The notes: a model not told the origin generated them from the sequence alone. 64,000 nucleotides of DNA from Lentzea kentuckyensis (GCF_002150765.1 NZ_MUYM01000012.1:223094-287093); one strand, 5' to 3'. Numbered from the stretch's first letter, positions 33,363 to 42,241 are shown. Made by a program: numbers and translations.

Positions 33363-34817
33363 GTGCGCCCTGCCAGATGGCTTGGATTCATAGCTGTCGT
33401 AACGGTTTTCGCCCTCCAGCTGACGTCGCCGGTCAGCGCGTCGACGGACTGCTCCCCCACCGTCGACGACCGGACGTTCGCCTCCGCCTCACAACTCCGC
33501 GATCTCAACGCCCAGGTGGCCGGTTTCGGCGTGCGCGCCACCGGCAGCGCGGCCCACAACCGGCTCATCTCCTGGCTGGACCACCGGGTCCAGCGCCTCC
33601 CCGGCATGTCCGTGCGCTCCGAACGCTTCTCCCTCCTGCGCTGGCAGCCAGGTCCCGGCCTGCTCCTCTCCGGCGGCGTCGTGCCGGTCGCGAGCGCGAT
33701 CCCCTACTCCGCCCCAGGTCTGGGCTCCGGTGAACTGATCAAGCTCCCCGCCGGCACACCGATCACCGCCGCCAACGCCCGCGGCAAGGTCGTGCTGCGC
33801 GACTTCCCCGCCGTCGACCGCGGCTACTTCGCCGAACCACTGCTCAACCAGGACATGGTCGACGCGGGCATCGCCGGTGCGGCGGGCGTGGTCATCGCCT
33901 TCCCGTTCCCGCACGAGCAGGTGAAGGGCTACTGGGACCCGCACCTGGGCACCCACTACCGCGTGCCCGGCGTGTTCGTCGGCTCCGACGCGGCCCTGAA
34001 GCTGCGGGTCGGCGAACGCACCACGATCGGTGTGCTGGCAGGACGTTTCCCGGCCTCGACGCGCTCGCTGATCGCGACCCTGCCGGGCCTGAGCAGCGAG
34101 CGGATCGTCATCGACACCAACACCGACGGCGTGGGATGGGTGCAGGAGAACGGCACCGCCGGCCTCCTCGCGCTCGCCGAGCACTTCGCCCGCCTGCCAC
34201 TGCGGTGCCGGCCCAGAACCCTGGAGTTCGTCTTCGCGACCGGCCACCTGCACCGCCCGGCGGAGGGCAGCGAGTTCCGCGCCCGCGCGCTCGACGCCGA
34301 GTACGACCGGGGTTCCGTGGCGTTCGCGTTCGTGCTGGAACACCTCGGCACGCGGGAGTTCCTGCCCAGCGCGGGTTCTCTGCGGCCGACCGGCGCGGCG
34401 GAGCTGTCCGGCTGGTTCGCCGGCAGCCCGGTGCTCGCCCAGGCCGCCGCCACGGCGCTCGCGGGACGGGCGGTGAACCGCACGTTCGTCCTGCCCGGCA
34501 GCGACGCGCCGGTGCCCGGCCGGGTACCGCCGCAGTGCTCGTTCGGCGGCATCGGCACGCACTTCCACTCGCACCTGGTGCCGACGATGGCGATGATCTC
34601 GGGGCCGTGGACGCTCTGGGCCCCCTCGTTCGGCGCCGAGGCCGTCGACCACGAACGCATGCGGCGTCAGGTGCTGGCCGCGGGCGACGCCATCACCGCG
34701 CTCGCACCGGTGTCACGAGACCAGATCGCCGGGCCGTACCTGGAACAGCGGCAGACGCGGGCGGCCGGTGCACCCACCTGTTCCCACGAACTGCCGCCCG
34801 AATGGGCTCCCAGATAG
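33354..34817 (+). CDS. Secreted M28-like peptidase, degenerate zinc site
   Basis: 487 residues from GTG 33354 with GAGGG upstream. A signal peptide ends near PVSAS. The fold order fits M28 aminopeptidases with an inserted PA domain (GKVVLRDFP..., VDAGIAGAAGVVIAFPFP). The C-terminal half has the frame of an M28 catalytic domain (ENGTAGLLALAEHFARLP, PRTLEFVFATGHLH, GSEFRARAL). The normal first ligand His and bridging Asp (HxD...DD) are replaced by IDTNTDGVGWVQEN, so two-metal catalysis is doubtful. It may be an inactive binding protein or use altered ligands (a HFHSH is present near base 34560). Confidence 0.75.
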   Translation: MCLVRPARWLGFIAVVTVFALQLTSPVSASTDCSPTVDDRTFASASQLRDLNAQVAGFGVRATGSAAHNRLISWLDHRVQRLPGMSVRSERFSLLRWQPGPGLLLSGGVVPVASAIPYSAPGLGSGELIKLPAGTPITAANARGKVVLRDFPAVDRGYFAEPLLNQDMVDAGIAGAAGVVIAFPFPHEQVKGYWDPHLGTHYRVPGVFVGSDAALKLRVGERTTIGVLAGRFPASTRSLIATLPGLSSERIVIDTNTDGVGWVQENGTAGLLALAEHFARLPLRCRPRTLEFVFATGHLHRPAEGSEFRARALDAEYDRGSVAFAFVLEHLGTREFLPSAGSLRPTGAAELSGWFAGSPVLAQAAATALAGRAVNRTFVLPGSDAPVPGRVPPQCSFGGIGTHFHSHLVPTMAMISGPWTLWAPSFGAEAVDHERMRRQVLAAGDAITALAPVSRDQIAGPYLEQRQTRAAGAPTCSHELPPEWAPR

Positions 34818-34880
34818 GCTGGCCATGAACGGCGCTTTTGTGGACCTGGGGTCCACAAAAGCGCCGTTCATGGCCAGCCT
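34816..34880. terminator. 65-bp near-perfect hairpin between convergent genes
   Basis: Arms 34816-34846 and 34850-34880 are 31-base perfect complements around a three-base loop. The left arm starts at the second base of the M28-like stop codon, and the right arm ends 21 bp before the end of the convergent EEP gene. It should stop transcription in both directions. The ATGAAC-GG core recalls the ATGAAGGG palindromes at 2125-2176, so it may belong to a genome-wide palindrome family. Confidence 0.75.
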
Positions 34881-34901
34881 CGCGGGCGTACGAGCGGGCT
34901 C

Positions 34902-35675
34902 CTAGAAGGTGATCGACGCCTGGACCGGCAGGTGGTCGGACGGGAACTGGCCGTCCTGCCGGTAGGTGTTGATCGCGGCGGCCTGGATCGTGGCGCCGCG
35001 GGTGAGGATCCAGTCGATCCGCGGACCGTCCGGGACGAGCGGGCCGTAGCCGTGGAACGTCCCGTACGCGGGCGTGATCCGCGGCCCGGCCAGCCAGGTG
35101 TCGGTCAGGCCGTTGGTCAGGGTGCAGTAGGTGGGCGAGGCGGCCGGCGCGTTGAAGTCGCCGGTGAGCACGACCGGCAGCGTGAAGGCGTTGAGCCGGT
35201 CGCGGACGAACTCGGCGCTGCGCAGCCGGGAGTTCTCCGACTCGTGGTCGAAGTGGGTGTTGACGGCCACGAACTGCTTGCCCGTCAGGCGATCCCCGAA
35301 CCGCACCCACGTGACCATGCGGATGACGCGGTTGCCCCACGACGTCGAGCCCACGACGTTCGGCGTCGCGGACAACCAGTGGTGGTCGAACTCGAGCGGC
35401 TCCAGCCGGTGCGCGTCGAAGAAGATCGTCATGAACTCGTCGTGACTGCCGCCCGCGCGGCCGAGGCCGATCCAGTCGTAGCGGTCCGGCAGGTCGTGCG
35501 CGATGTCCAGCAGCTGCCCGTAGAGGCCTTCCTGGGTGCCTAACAGGGTCGGCCGCTCGTTGAGCAGGAGCTGGGCCATCACCGGGCGCCTGGCGGCCCA
35601 CGAGTTCGGCTCGATGTTCGAGGCGTACCGCAGGTTGAACGACATGACGCGCAGGGGATCCACCTTGCCGATCAT
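34902..35675 (-). CDS. Endonuclease/exonuclease/phosphatase-family hydrolase
   Basis: 257 residues. All EEP motifs are present: MSFNLRY with the metal-site Asn, GTQEG with the metal-site Glu, NTHFDH, GDFNAPA, IDWIL and catalytic SDHLPV. No signal peptide, so cytosolic. Family members cut nucleic acids or phosphoesters such as inositol phosphates or sphingomyelin; the size and motif spacing are those of small bacterial EEP proteins of unknown substrate. ATG 35675 lies two bases beyond a strong hairpin and has no free ribosome site; GTG 35663 is an alternative. Confidence 0.88.
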   Translation of the reverse strand: MIGKVDPLRVMSFNLRYASNIEPNSWAARRPVMAQLLLNERPTLLGTQEGLYGQLLDIAHDLPDRYDWIGLGRAGGSHDEFMTIFFDAHRLEPLEFDHHWLSATPNVVGSTSWGNRVIRMVTWVRFGDRLTGKQFVAVNTHFDHESENSRLRSAEFVRDRLNAFTLPVVLTGDFNAPAASPTYCTLTNGLTDTWLAGPRITPAYGTFHGYGPLVPDGPRIDWILTRGATIQAAAINTYRQDGQFPSDHLPVQASITF

Positions 35676-35677
35676 GG

Positions 35678-35710
35678 CACAGGGCGGCCCTGGTTCAGGG
35701 CCGCCCTGTG
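35678..35710 (-). terminator. Hairpin terminator of the EF-G-like gene
   Basis: CACAGGGCGGCCCTG (35678-35692) and its exact complement (35696-35710) enclose a three-base loop, two bases after the EF-G-like stop codon and two bases before the EEP start. No U-run. It should end the EF-G-like transcript, so the EEP gene would need its own start signal or read-through. Confidence 0.7.
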
Positions 35711-35712
35711 TC

Positions 35713-37698
35713 TCATGCGGCTGCGTAACCGGTTGGGCGGCTGGTGAACGAGCCGCGGCCTTGCGTCCGGCTGCGCAACCTCGTCACGTAACCGAACATC
35801 TCCGCCAGCGGCACGCTCGCCGTGACCACCGTCGTACCGGTCCGGGCGACGGAACCGAGGATCCGGCCCCGGCGCGCGGCCAGGTCACCGAGCACACCAC
35901 CGAGGTAGTCATCCGGCACGGTGACCGTGACCTCGGCGATCGGTTCGAGCAACGTCATCGCGCCCGCCTTCAGGGCCTCGCGCAGGCCCAGCCGCCCTGC
36001 CGTGCGGAACGCCATCTCCGAGGAGTCCTTGACGTGCGTGGACCCGTCGGTGAGCGTCACCCGCAGCCCGGTCACCGGGTGGCCGAGCGGTCCCTCGGCC
36101 AGCGCGTCCCGGCAGCCCTGTTCGACCGCGCGGACGAACTCCTGCGGCACGCGCCCGCCGGTGACCGCCGAGCGGAACTCGAACCCGGTCTCCAGCGGTT
36201 CGGTGCTGATGACGATGTGCGCGAACTGTCCGGAACCTCCGTCCTGCTTCACGTGCCGGTAGACGAATCCCGTGACGCCCGCCGCGAGGGTTTCGCGGTA
36301 GGAGACGCGAGGCCGTCCCATGGTGATCTCGATGCGGTGGTTCGTGCGCGCCTTCTCCACCGCGACCTCCAGGTGCAGCTCACCCAGGCCGGACAACACC
36401 GTCTGTCCGGTCTCGGGGTCGGTCCTGACCTGCAGCGACGGGTCCTCGTCGACCAGGTGCGCCAGCGCCTCGGTGAGCCGGGCGTTGTCCGCGCTGGTCT
36501 TCGTCTCGACCGCCACCGACACGACGGGATCAGCCGACACCGGCGGTTCGAGGAGCAGCGGAGCCGTTGGCGCGCAAAGGGTTGTCCCCGTGCGTGCCGA
36601 CTTCAGCCCCACCAGCGCCACGATGTCGCCCGCGGTGGCCTGGTCGACCGGCGTGTGCCGATCGGCCTGGACGCGCAGGATCCGGCCGATGCGCTCGGTC
36701 CGTCCCGCCACGCTGACCGTCTCTCCCTTGTGGAGGGTCCCGGAGTAGACACGAACGTACGTCAACCGCCCGTTCGGAGTGGCGTTCACCTTGAACACCA
36801 ACGCCGCGAACGGCCCCTCCGGATCCGGATGCCGTTCCTCACCGTCGACGCCCCGCACCGGCGGAACGTCCACAGGGGACGGCAGATACGCGATCACCGC
36901 GTCCAGCAACGGTTCGACGCCCCGGTTCCGGTACGCCGAGCCGCACAGCACGACGGTTCCGGCGCCCTGCCGGGTCAGTTCCCGCAGCGCCTTGCGCAAA
37001 GTCTCATCGGACAAACCTCCAGCGAAGAACTCCTCCAGCGCTTCCGGGTGCAGCTCCGCCACCGTCTCCTCCAGGAGGCGACGACGTCGTTGTGCCTGCG
37101 CCATCAGCGTTTCCGGTACCGGACCTTCCTCCAGGGCGTCTTCCCAAGTCAGGGCACGCATGCGGATCAGGTCGACGACGCCGACGAACGAGTCCTCGGC
37201 GCCGATCGGCAGCTGCACCACCAGCGGAACGGTGTTCAGCCGCGTCCGGATGGACTCCACTGCGGTGTCGAGGTCCGCGCCCGCCCGGTCGAGCTTGTTG
37301 ACGAACGCGATCCGCGGCACGCCGTGCCGGTCTGCCTGCCGCCACACCGATTCGCTCTGCGGTTCGACCCCGGCGACCCCGTCGAACACCGCGACAGCCC
37401 CGTCCAGCACGCGCAGCGCCCGTTCGACCTCGTCGGAGAAGTCGACGTGCCCAGGGGTGTCGATGAGGTTGATCCGGTGCCCGTCCCACGTGCAGCTGAC
37501 GGCCGCGGCGAAGATCGTGATGCCGCGGTCGCGCTCCTGCGGGTCGAAGTCCGTGACGGTCGTGCCATCGTGCACCTCGCCGCGCTTGTAGGTGGTGCCG
37601 GTGGCGAACAGGACGCGTTCGGTGAGCGTGGTCTTGCCCGCGTCGACGTGGGCGAGGATGCCCAGGTTGCGGACGGCGTTCAGGGTGATCGTGCGCAT
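35713..37698 (-). CDS. Elongation factor G paralog (EF-G2/ribosomal-protection-like)
   Basis: 661 residues, 30-40 shorter than housekeeping EF-G. GTPase motifs: AHVDAGKTT (P-loop), ERDRGITI (switch I), DTPGHVDF (switch II) and NKLDR. Domain II ([17 protein letters not shown]), domain III, domain IV with the tip [11 protein letters not shown] that keeps the translocation His, and domain V follow. The C-terminus ([15 protein letters not shown]) differs from EF-G. The short form and leader region suggest an inducible paralog, either for translation under stress or for protection against a ribosome-binding drug. No str-operon genes are adjacent, so it is not the main fusA. Confidence 0.88.
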   Translation of the reverse strand: MRTITLNAVRNLGILAHVDAGKTTLTERVLFATGTTYKRGEVHDGTTVTDFDPQERDRGITIFAAAVSCTWDGHRINLIDTPGHVDFSDEVERALRVLDGAVAVFDGVAGVEPQSESVWRQADRHGVPRIAFVNKLDRAGADLDTAVESIRTRLNTVPLVVQLPIGAEDSFVGVVDLIRMRALTWEDALEEGPVPETLMAQAQRRRRLLEETVAELHPEALEEFFAGGLSDETLRKALRELTRQGAGTVVLCGSAYRNRGVEPLLDAVIAYLPSPVDVPPVRGVDGEERHPDPEGPFAALVFKVNATPNGRLTYVRVYSGTLHKGETVSVAGRTERIGRILRVQADRHTPVDQATAGDIVALVGLKSARTGTTLCAPTAPLLLEPPVSADPVVSVAVETKTSADNARLTEALAHLVDEDPSLQVRTDPETGQTVLSGLGELHLEVAVEKARTNHRIEITMGRPRVSYRETLAAGVTGFVYRHVKQDGGSGQFAHIVISTEPLETGFEFRSAVTGGRVPQEFVRAVEQGCRDALAEGPLGHPVTGLRVTLTDGSTHVKDSSEMAFRTAGRLGLREALKAGAMTLLEPIAEVTVTVPDDYLGGVLGDLAARRGRILGSVARTGTTVVTASVPLAEMFGYVTRLRSRTQGRGSFTSRPTGYAAA

Positions 37699-37707
37699 GG
37701 CTCAGTG

Positions 37708-37725
37708 CCTTTTCGATGCGAAAGG
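37708..37725 (-). promoter_or_regulatory. Small hairpin over the EF-G-like ribosome site
   Basis: On the minus strand CCTTTCG (37725-37719) can pair with CGAAAAGG (37715-37708). The AAAAGG that would serve as Shine-Dalgarno for the start at 37698 lies in this stem. Translation could therefore be gated by what happens upstream. Confidence 0.45.
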
Positions 37726-37748
37726 ACTACAGGTCAGCGCGATGAGCC

Positions 37749-37775
37749 GACGAACTCCCGAAACAGGGGTTCGTC
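37749..37775 (-). promoter_or_regulatory. Attenuator-like hairpin after a leader ORF
   Basis: GACGAAC-CCC and GGG-(A)-GTTCGTC on the minus strand form a stem of about ten pairs with one bulged base and a six-base loop. Its 5' arm begins within the leader peptide's stop codon (37776-37774), so a ribosome finishing or stalling there would open it. No U-run follows. Confidence 0.5.
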
Positions 37776-37869
37776 AGACACTCCGGTGCCCGGCGCGCAG
37801 CGGGCAGCCGGGGTGCGGAGACACGAGGATCACGTCGAAACGGGACGGGAGGACGGCAGCGGTGCGCAT
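37774..37869 (-). CDS. 31-residue leader peptide of EF-G-like gene
   Basis: ATG 37869 follows GAGGAGA six bases upstream, a strong ribosome site. The 31-codon frame (MRTAAVLPSRFDVILVSPHPG...) ends in a hairpin. It precedes the EF-G paralog by 75 bases on the same strand. The layout of promoter, leader ORF, hairpin and ribosome-protection-type GTPase is that of drug- or stall-induced attenuation (as in tet(M) and erm leaders). The peptide contains no obvious regulatory codon run. It matches no known family. Confidence 0.6.
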   Translation of the reverse strand: MRTAAVLPSRFDVILVSPHPGCPLRAGHRSV

Positions 37870-37912
37870 GGCCGGTCTCCTCTCGTCACTCGCTCAATGA
37901 TGTTGATCGTGG

Positions 37913-37942
37913 AGTGTAGACACACGAACGCCCGCACGACAG
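37913..37942 (-). promoter_or_regulatory. Candidate promoter of leader/EF-G unit
   Basis: On the minus strand CTGTCG (37942-37937), 18 bp, TACACT (37918-37913), a reasonable housekeeping-type promoter. It lies in the 77-bp gap between the leader ORF and the upstream gene, which ends at 37947. Confidence 0.4.
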
Positions 37943-37946
37943 CGGT

Positions 37947-38579
37947 TTACCGAACCAGGAGCGCCTGGATCTTGCCCGCGACAGCTTCAACAACCGGCCA
38001 CAGCTCGTTGTTCCGCCAGTTGGCAACTCCGGCGGTCTCGATGGTGTCAAGGAGCTCGCGCAGTTCGCGGACCGCCTCCACCTCCTGCTGGTCGCGGAAC
38101 ACCTCGCCGAGTTCGAACGGGAGCTTCGGGTTCATGACGTCCTGGACGGCCCACTGCTGCAGGACGTGTCCCGGCAGCACGTCCGAGAGCCGGTAGTAGA
38201 AGTCGGCCCGCTTCAGCGGCCGGCGCACTCCCGCGTGGATGGCCGCGTCGCGCGCCCACCACTCGACGACCTTCTCCGCTTCCTCCCGCGACTCCCACTG
38301 CCTGGGCACCCTCCGCTTCAGCGGCTTGGTGAGCTGGCGGTGCACGGCCGGCTCGTAGACCCCGCGCACCCGGAAGTTCGTCAGGTGCACCCGAGGCACG
38401 ACCATCTGGGACACCGGCCCTGGGCTGCCGCGGTGCCGGCCGACCACCACGACGTCCTGCCCGCCGTCACCCCATTGCGGTGGCAGCACCCACAGTTTCG
38501 TGCCCAGCGAGAAGTGCTTCAGATCGGCGGTGGCCACGTTCGCGACCACGCACCACCCCAGCAGTTCGTCCACCGTCAC
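37947..38579 (-). CDS. Conserved-looking protein, unknown function
   Basis: 210 residues from a GTG (38579, or 38573). There is no signal peptide or membrane segment. The N-terminal 75 residues look like a small beta barrel (VANVATADLKHFSLGTKLWVLPPQWGDGGQDVVVVGRHRG) and the rest is helical and charged, with several Trp (RQWESREEAEKVVEWWARDAA). No family is recognised. It lies upstream of the leader/EF-G unit on the same strand and divergent from the SGNH hydrolase with 44 bp between the starts. Confidence 0.7.
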   Translation of the reverse strand: MTVDELLGWCVVANVATADLKHFSLGTKLWVLPPQWGDGGQDVVVVGRHRGSPGPVSQMVVPRVHLTNFRVRGVYEPAVHRQLTKPLKRRVPRQWESREEAEKVVEWWARDAAIHAGVRRPLKRADFYYRLSDVLPGHVLQQWAVQDVMNPKLPFELGEVFRDQQEVEAVRELRELLDTIETAGVANWRNNELWPVVEAVAGKIQALLVR

Positions 38580-38623
38580 AGTCTGACCCGGAACACCGCC
38601 ACGACGCTCGCCGTTTTACGGGC

Positions 38624-39220
38624 ATGCGTCTGCGTTTGCTCGGTGACTCCATCGCCGCGGGCGTCGGCAGCACGCGACGCGAGGACACCCTCGGCCCGCT
38701 GCTCGCCGCGCGTCTGCGTATGACCGGCCACGAGGTCGACCTGAGAGTGCACGCCGTACCCGGTGCCCGCTCGTCCGGACTGAGCACCCAGGTGCGGGCC
38801 GCCGTCACGAGCGGGGTCGACATCGCCGTGATCGTGATCGGCGCGAACGACCTCACCCGGTTCGTCCCCGCACACGTCGGCGCGCAGCAGCTGCACGACG
38901 CGGTCGCGGACCTGCGCCGGGCCGGAGCCGCTGTCGTCGTGGCCACGGCACCGGACCTGAGCGTCGTCGCGCACGTGCCGCCCGCGTTGCGCGACATCGT
39001 GTCGACGGTCAGCCGCGACTACGCACTGGCGCAGCAACAGGCCGTCATCCGGGCGGGCGGCGTGGTCGCGCACGTCGAGCAGGCGGTCTCAACGCAGTTC
39101 GCCGCCGATCCGTCACTCTTCGCGCCGGACCGCTTCCACCCGTCCGGCGCCGGGTACCGCGCCATCGCCGCGGCGCTCGCTCCCGCGGTCGAGGCGGTCG
39201 CCGCGCAACACCGCGCCTGA
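38624..39220 (+). CDS. SGNH/GDSL-family hydrolase
   Basis: 198 residues from ATG 38624 with no clear Shine-Dalgarno. Block I LLGDSIAAGVGS has the catalytic Ser, GANDLT is block III, and DRFHPSGAGY holds the catalytic Asp and His. No signal peptide is seen, so it is a cytosolic esterase or lipase-like enzyme of unknown substrate, possibly acting on acyl or acetyl esters. It is the last gene before the left copy of the 18-bp direct repeat. Confidence 0.88.
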   Translation: MRLRLLGDSIAAGVGSTRREDTLGPLLAARLRMTGHEVDLRVHAVPGARSSGLSTQVRAAVTSGVDIAVIVIGANDLTRFVPAHVGAQQLHDAVADLRRAGAAVVVATAPDLSVVAHVPPALRDIVSTVSRDYALAQQQAVIRAGGVVAHVEQAVSTQFAADPSLFAPDRFHPSGAGYRAIAAALAPAVEAVAAQHRA

Positions 39221-39223
39221 CCG

Positions 39224-39241
39224 ATTGCGATCACGGGCCGC
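39224..39241. repeat. Left copy of an 18-bp direct repeat
   Basis: ATTGCGATCACGGGCCGC occurs here and again at 42831-42848, identical and in the same orientation. This copy starts three bases after the SGNH gene and ends directly at the stop codon of the first islet gene. It may be an integration or recombination scar bounding 3.6 kb of regulatory genes. Confidence 0.7.
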
Positions 39242-40114
39242 TCAGTCCGCGTCGTCCTTCAGTGACTGCGCAGCCTCGACCAACCGGCCGATGGTGTCCC
39301 CGGCGGGGAGCGCCGTGGTGAGCAGCCGCTCGAACGTCTCCCTGTACGGCTGTCGCTCGGGCTCAGCTTCCAGCCACGTGCCGCCGTGCAGGTTGTCAAC
39401 GTGCACCACGTCGTCGAACTCGTTCTCGCGGAACGACAGCAGGGTGAACGACGTCATCCCCGGGAACGCACCCAGCTCGTCCGGCACAAGCCGCACCTGT
39501 ACACCGGGAAGCTCCGCAAGCGCGGCCAACCGCAACAACTGATCGGCCATCACCAGCGCGCCGCCGACCGGCCGTCGCAGAACTGCCTCTCCCACAACGA
39601 GATCCAGCCGCAGCGAAGGCCCTTCGCTGAGGTGTTGCATCACTCGCTTGCGGTAGGCATCACCGTAGTGGCGCTGTCGCTGTTCGGACACAGCGTCCAC
39701 TTGGACGCCGTGCAGCGCAGCCTCGTACTCCGGTGTCCGGACGAAGGGAAAAAGCACATCCAGCGCGACCGCCCGCACGTGGCTTGCTTCGGCCTCCACC
39801 TCGGCATACGTCCACCCGACGCATGATGAAGCGTCACCTGTCAGCAGATCGAACCTCAGTGGATCACGTGCCCGCTGTGCCCCCAGCACCACCGGCTTTC
39901 GGCGCTCGCTGCCGACCTTGTACACCAGCGCAAGTGCCACAACATCAGCGTCAATGACCGGGATCAGCGCGTTCTGCATCATCGAGGTTTTGGCCGACGA
40001 CCAGCCCACACGTTCGCCCACCTCAGCCAAGCTGAATCCGCTTTCCTTTCGCCACAACGCAAGCGCACGGCCGACCGCACGGTTTTGGAGGCTGGATTTG
40101 AAGTTCTTGGGCAT
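39242..40114 (-). CDS. XRE-type HTH regulator with DUF5753 domain
   Basis: 290 residues. The N-terminal helix-turn-helix (GRALALWRKESGFSLAEVGERVGWSSAKTSMMQN, about 14-48) is followed by a DUF5753 domain to the end (typical VRLVPDELGAFPGMTSFTLLSF and DDVVHVDNLHGGTWLE). Such regulators are expanded in streptomycetes and relatives and usually pair with a DUF397 gene; none is present here. Base composition is less GC-rich than in neighbours. Its stop abuts the left 18-bp repeat, and it follows the next regulator by 11 bp on the same strand. Confidence 0.9.
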   Translation of the reverse strand: MPKNFKSSLQNRAVGRALALWRKESGFSLAEVGERVGWSSAKTSMMQNALIPVIDADVVALALVYKVGSERRKPVVLGAQRARDPLRFDLLTGDASSCVGWTYAEVEAEASHVRAVALDVLFPFVRTPEYEAALHGVQVDAVSEQRQRHYGDAYRKRVMQHLSEGPSLRLDLVVGEAVLRRPVGGALVMADQLLRLAALAELPGVQVRLVPDELGAFPGMTSFTLLSFRENEFDDVVHVDNLHGGTWLEAEPERQPYRETFERLLTTALPAGDTIGRLVEAAQSLKDDAD

Positions 40115-40125
40115 CGTGCCTCGTC

Positions 40126-40971
40126 CTATGTTTCCGTCGATGCGTCGTACCGGCGGACAATCAGTGCCGCGGAGTCGTCCTCGTTCAAGCTGTACTCGTC
40201 GAGTGCGCGAATGACCTCGTCGTAACCCTTGATCGCGTCCGTCGCCTCCACGATGAGACTGGAGTTCTCGGTTTCCACCCACACCAGTGGCTCGTACTTC
40301 GTGAAGCTCAAGTGCGTGAACGGCCCGGCCAGGCCCGCATGGGCGCCCAGCGCCGCAGGCACGATCCGGATCGTGATGTTCAGCCAGTTCGACAGGTGCA
40401 ACAGTTGCAGCAACTGCCCGGCGTGCACCTCGGCGCCGCCGACCCGCAGGTGCAGCGCCAACTCGTGGATGAAGTACGTGCATTTCACGCCGCTCCGCAG
40501 TGACTCCTGCATCTCAAGCAACACCTCCACCCGTTCTTGGAGCTCAACCGCTGGCGTAGTTGCGGACGCGAGCAGCACCACACGCATGTAGTCCGCCGTC
40601 TGGAGAAAGAACGGCACCATGTGCGTGTGCCAGCTGGTCAGAGTCTCGGCCACCGCCAAGTGCTCCACGACCGTGCGGAGCCGGACAGGTGCGCACATGC
40701 CGTGCTGCTGCCACCAGCCCCTGACATCCGTCTCCGGGTACAGCGTCAGAAGATGGCTGACCTCGGCAGGCCTGGCCCGGCAGACACCCAGCAGCGCCGC
40801 GATTTCCACGCGGCTGGCGCCGCCCTTGCCGTTCACCACATCTGAGAGCTTCGCCTCGTCCCAGTCCACGATGCCGGCGACCGCGCGCCCGGTCAGACCG
40901 GTACCCGTGATGGCCGCCCGCAGGCCTGCACCGAACTCACGGCCACGCGCGGTGGAGATTCTCTTCGGCAT
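40126..40971 (-). CDS. Second XRE-type HTH regulator with DUF5753 domain
   Basis: 281 residues. The HTH is degenerate in its first helix (GLRAAITGTGLTGRAVAGIVDWDEAKLSDVVNGKGG). The DUF5753 part has YMRVVLLASATTP, HELALHLRVGGAEVHAGQLLQLL and VRIVPAALG-like stretches. It is upstream of and likely co-transcribed with the first DUF5753 regulator. Two such genes in tandem without DUF397 partners is unusual. It is divergent from the third HTH gene with about 150 bp between, which contains a TACGAT -10-like box at 41044-41049 for the rightward gene. Confidence 0.88.
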   Translation of the reverse strand: MPKRISTARGREFGAGLRAAITGTGLTGRAVAGIVDWDEAKLSDVVNGKGGASRVEIAALLGVCRARPAEVSHLLTLYPETDVRGWWQQHGMCAPVRLRTVVEHLAVAETLTSWHTHMVPFFLQTADYMRVVLLASATTPAVELQERVEVLLEMQESLRSGVKCTYFIHELALHLRVGGAEVHAGQLLQLLHLSNWLNITIRIVPAALGAHAGLAGPFTHLSFTKYEPLVWVETENSSLIVEATDAIKGYDEVIRALDEYSLNEDDSAALIVRRYDASTET

Positions 40972-41122
40972 GTCTGGTTCCTCGCACCAATGGTCTGTCG
41001 CTTTGCCTGCTCAGAGGCTTCTCCCAGCTCCACGGCATGACGCTACGATCAACAGCGAGCAAGCAGAACGGACCGCGAGTACGAGTGCGGTTCGCCCGAG
41101 ATCAGCCAGACCTGGAGCGTCC

Positions 41123-42241
41123 GTGCGCGGAGGATCGGCAACGCTGACCGGTGGTCAGGGTTCCCGGGCGGCCGGGGTCGTGTCCGGTTACGTCCTCAAG
41201 CTCGCACGCCAGGCAGCAGGTCTGACCCAGGAGAATTTCGCCGAACGCCTCACGGTGGACGTGAGCACCGTCCAAGGGTGGGAGTCGGGACGACGACCAC
41301 TTGCCGCGATGAACGCGGGCGACTTCGTCCGACTGTGTGCCCGGCTGCCGCGGCTCGGCGCGCCTCCGTCAACCGGTCGGCACCTCCGCGCGGCCGTCGA
41401 AGCCGACCTGGTTCTCTCGACCGGCATCACCGCCGGCAACGCATGGGTCGACCCCGACTTGCACCCGCTCGCCGCGAGCGTGCACCGCAAGACCCTCACC
41501 AATCTGATCACGTGGCCGTTCACCGGACAGCTCCCGCCCGAACTGCACGGCTTCACGCCGAAGGTCCCCCGACGGGGACCCGTTGCGTCCGGCCCCGCGC
41601 TCAGCGCTGACGAGCAAACCCGGTTCTTCGATCACCTGATGACCGTTGCGGAACGCGGCGTGCACCCCCTTGGGGCACTCCTGCGGCGGCAAGCGGTGTA
41701 TCTACTCGGATTCGACCGACGAGGTCAGGTCGGCGAGTGGCTGCGCGACGAATGGGAGAACGCCGGGCGACGTCCTGTCGCCGACGGGAACGTGACCAGC
41801 TTGCTCGAGGCCCGCTCCGCGTCAGTCGCGCTCGCCTCGACAGGGGACGGCACCCACCTGTACGACTTCGTCGCCCGCACCACCGGCACCCGCGCCGAAC
41901 TCGCCAACCTCAACTACTGGGCGCACTGGATCGGCGAACTCGGCGACGACCAGACCGATGACACGTTCATGTTCGCCGACGACACCAAAGCCTGGTCGGG
42001 TGTGCGACTGTTCCACCACCTGGTGAGCCGCCTCGACCCGACCTCACCTCACCTGCCGCTGAACCTGCACACCCTGCACACCCTTGTGGCCAGCCGTCCC
42101 GATCTGCTGGCCAGGCGATCCGCCGACCGTGACGCATTGACCGGGGCGCTCGACACGCTCACCTCCGGGGACGTGCTGACTCGCGATGGACGTGATCAGG
42201 TCGCCGGACTTCACTACGCTCTGCGTCTCGCCGACCGCTAG
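41123..42241 (+). CDS. XRE-family HTH regulator, large C-terminal domain
   Basis: 372 residues from GTG 41123 with GGAG upstream. The HTH is canonical (LKLARQAAGLTQENFAERLTVDVSTVQGWESGRRP, about 20-55). The remaining 300 residues are mostly helical and resemble the TPR-like C-terminal domains of streptomycete XRE regulators (NLNYWAHWIGELGDDQTDDTFM). It precedes the HD hydrolase gene by 12 bp, a pairing I recall in other actinomycetes. It probably senses a nucleotide or small ligand and controls that gene or itself. Confidence 0.87.
   Translation: MRGGSATLTGGQGSRAAGVVSGYVLKLARQAAGLTQENFAERLTVDVSTVQGWESGRRPLAAMNAGDFVRLCARLPRLGAPPSTGRHLRAAVEADLVLSTGITAGNAWVDPDLHPLAASVHRKTLTNLITWPFTGQLPPELHGFTPKVPRRGPVASGPALSADEQTRFFDHLMTVAERGVHPLGALLRRQAVYLLGFDRRGQVGEWLRDEWENAGRRPVADGNVTSLLEARSASVALASTGDGTHLYDFVARTTGTRAELANLNYWAHWIGELGDDQTDDTFMFADDTKAWSGVRLFHHLVSRLDPTSPHLPLNLHTLHTLVASRPDLLARRSADRDALTGALDTLTSGDVLTRDGRDQVAGLHYALRLADR

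Noticed and set aside
35713..37698. Calling the EF-G-like gene the housekeeping fusA
   Set aside because: It is shorter than EF-G, has a different C-terminus, lacks rpsL/rpsG/tuf neighbours and has a leader-type regulatory region.
39242..40971. DUF397 partner gene usually found beside DUF5753 regulators
   Set aside because: I looked on both strands around the two regulators and found no frame of 60-90 codons with a DUF397 pattern.
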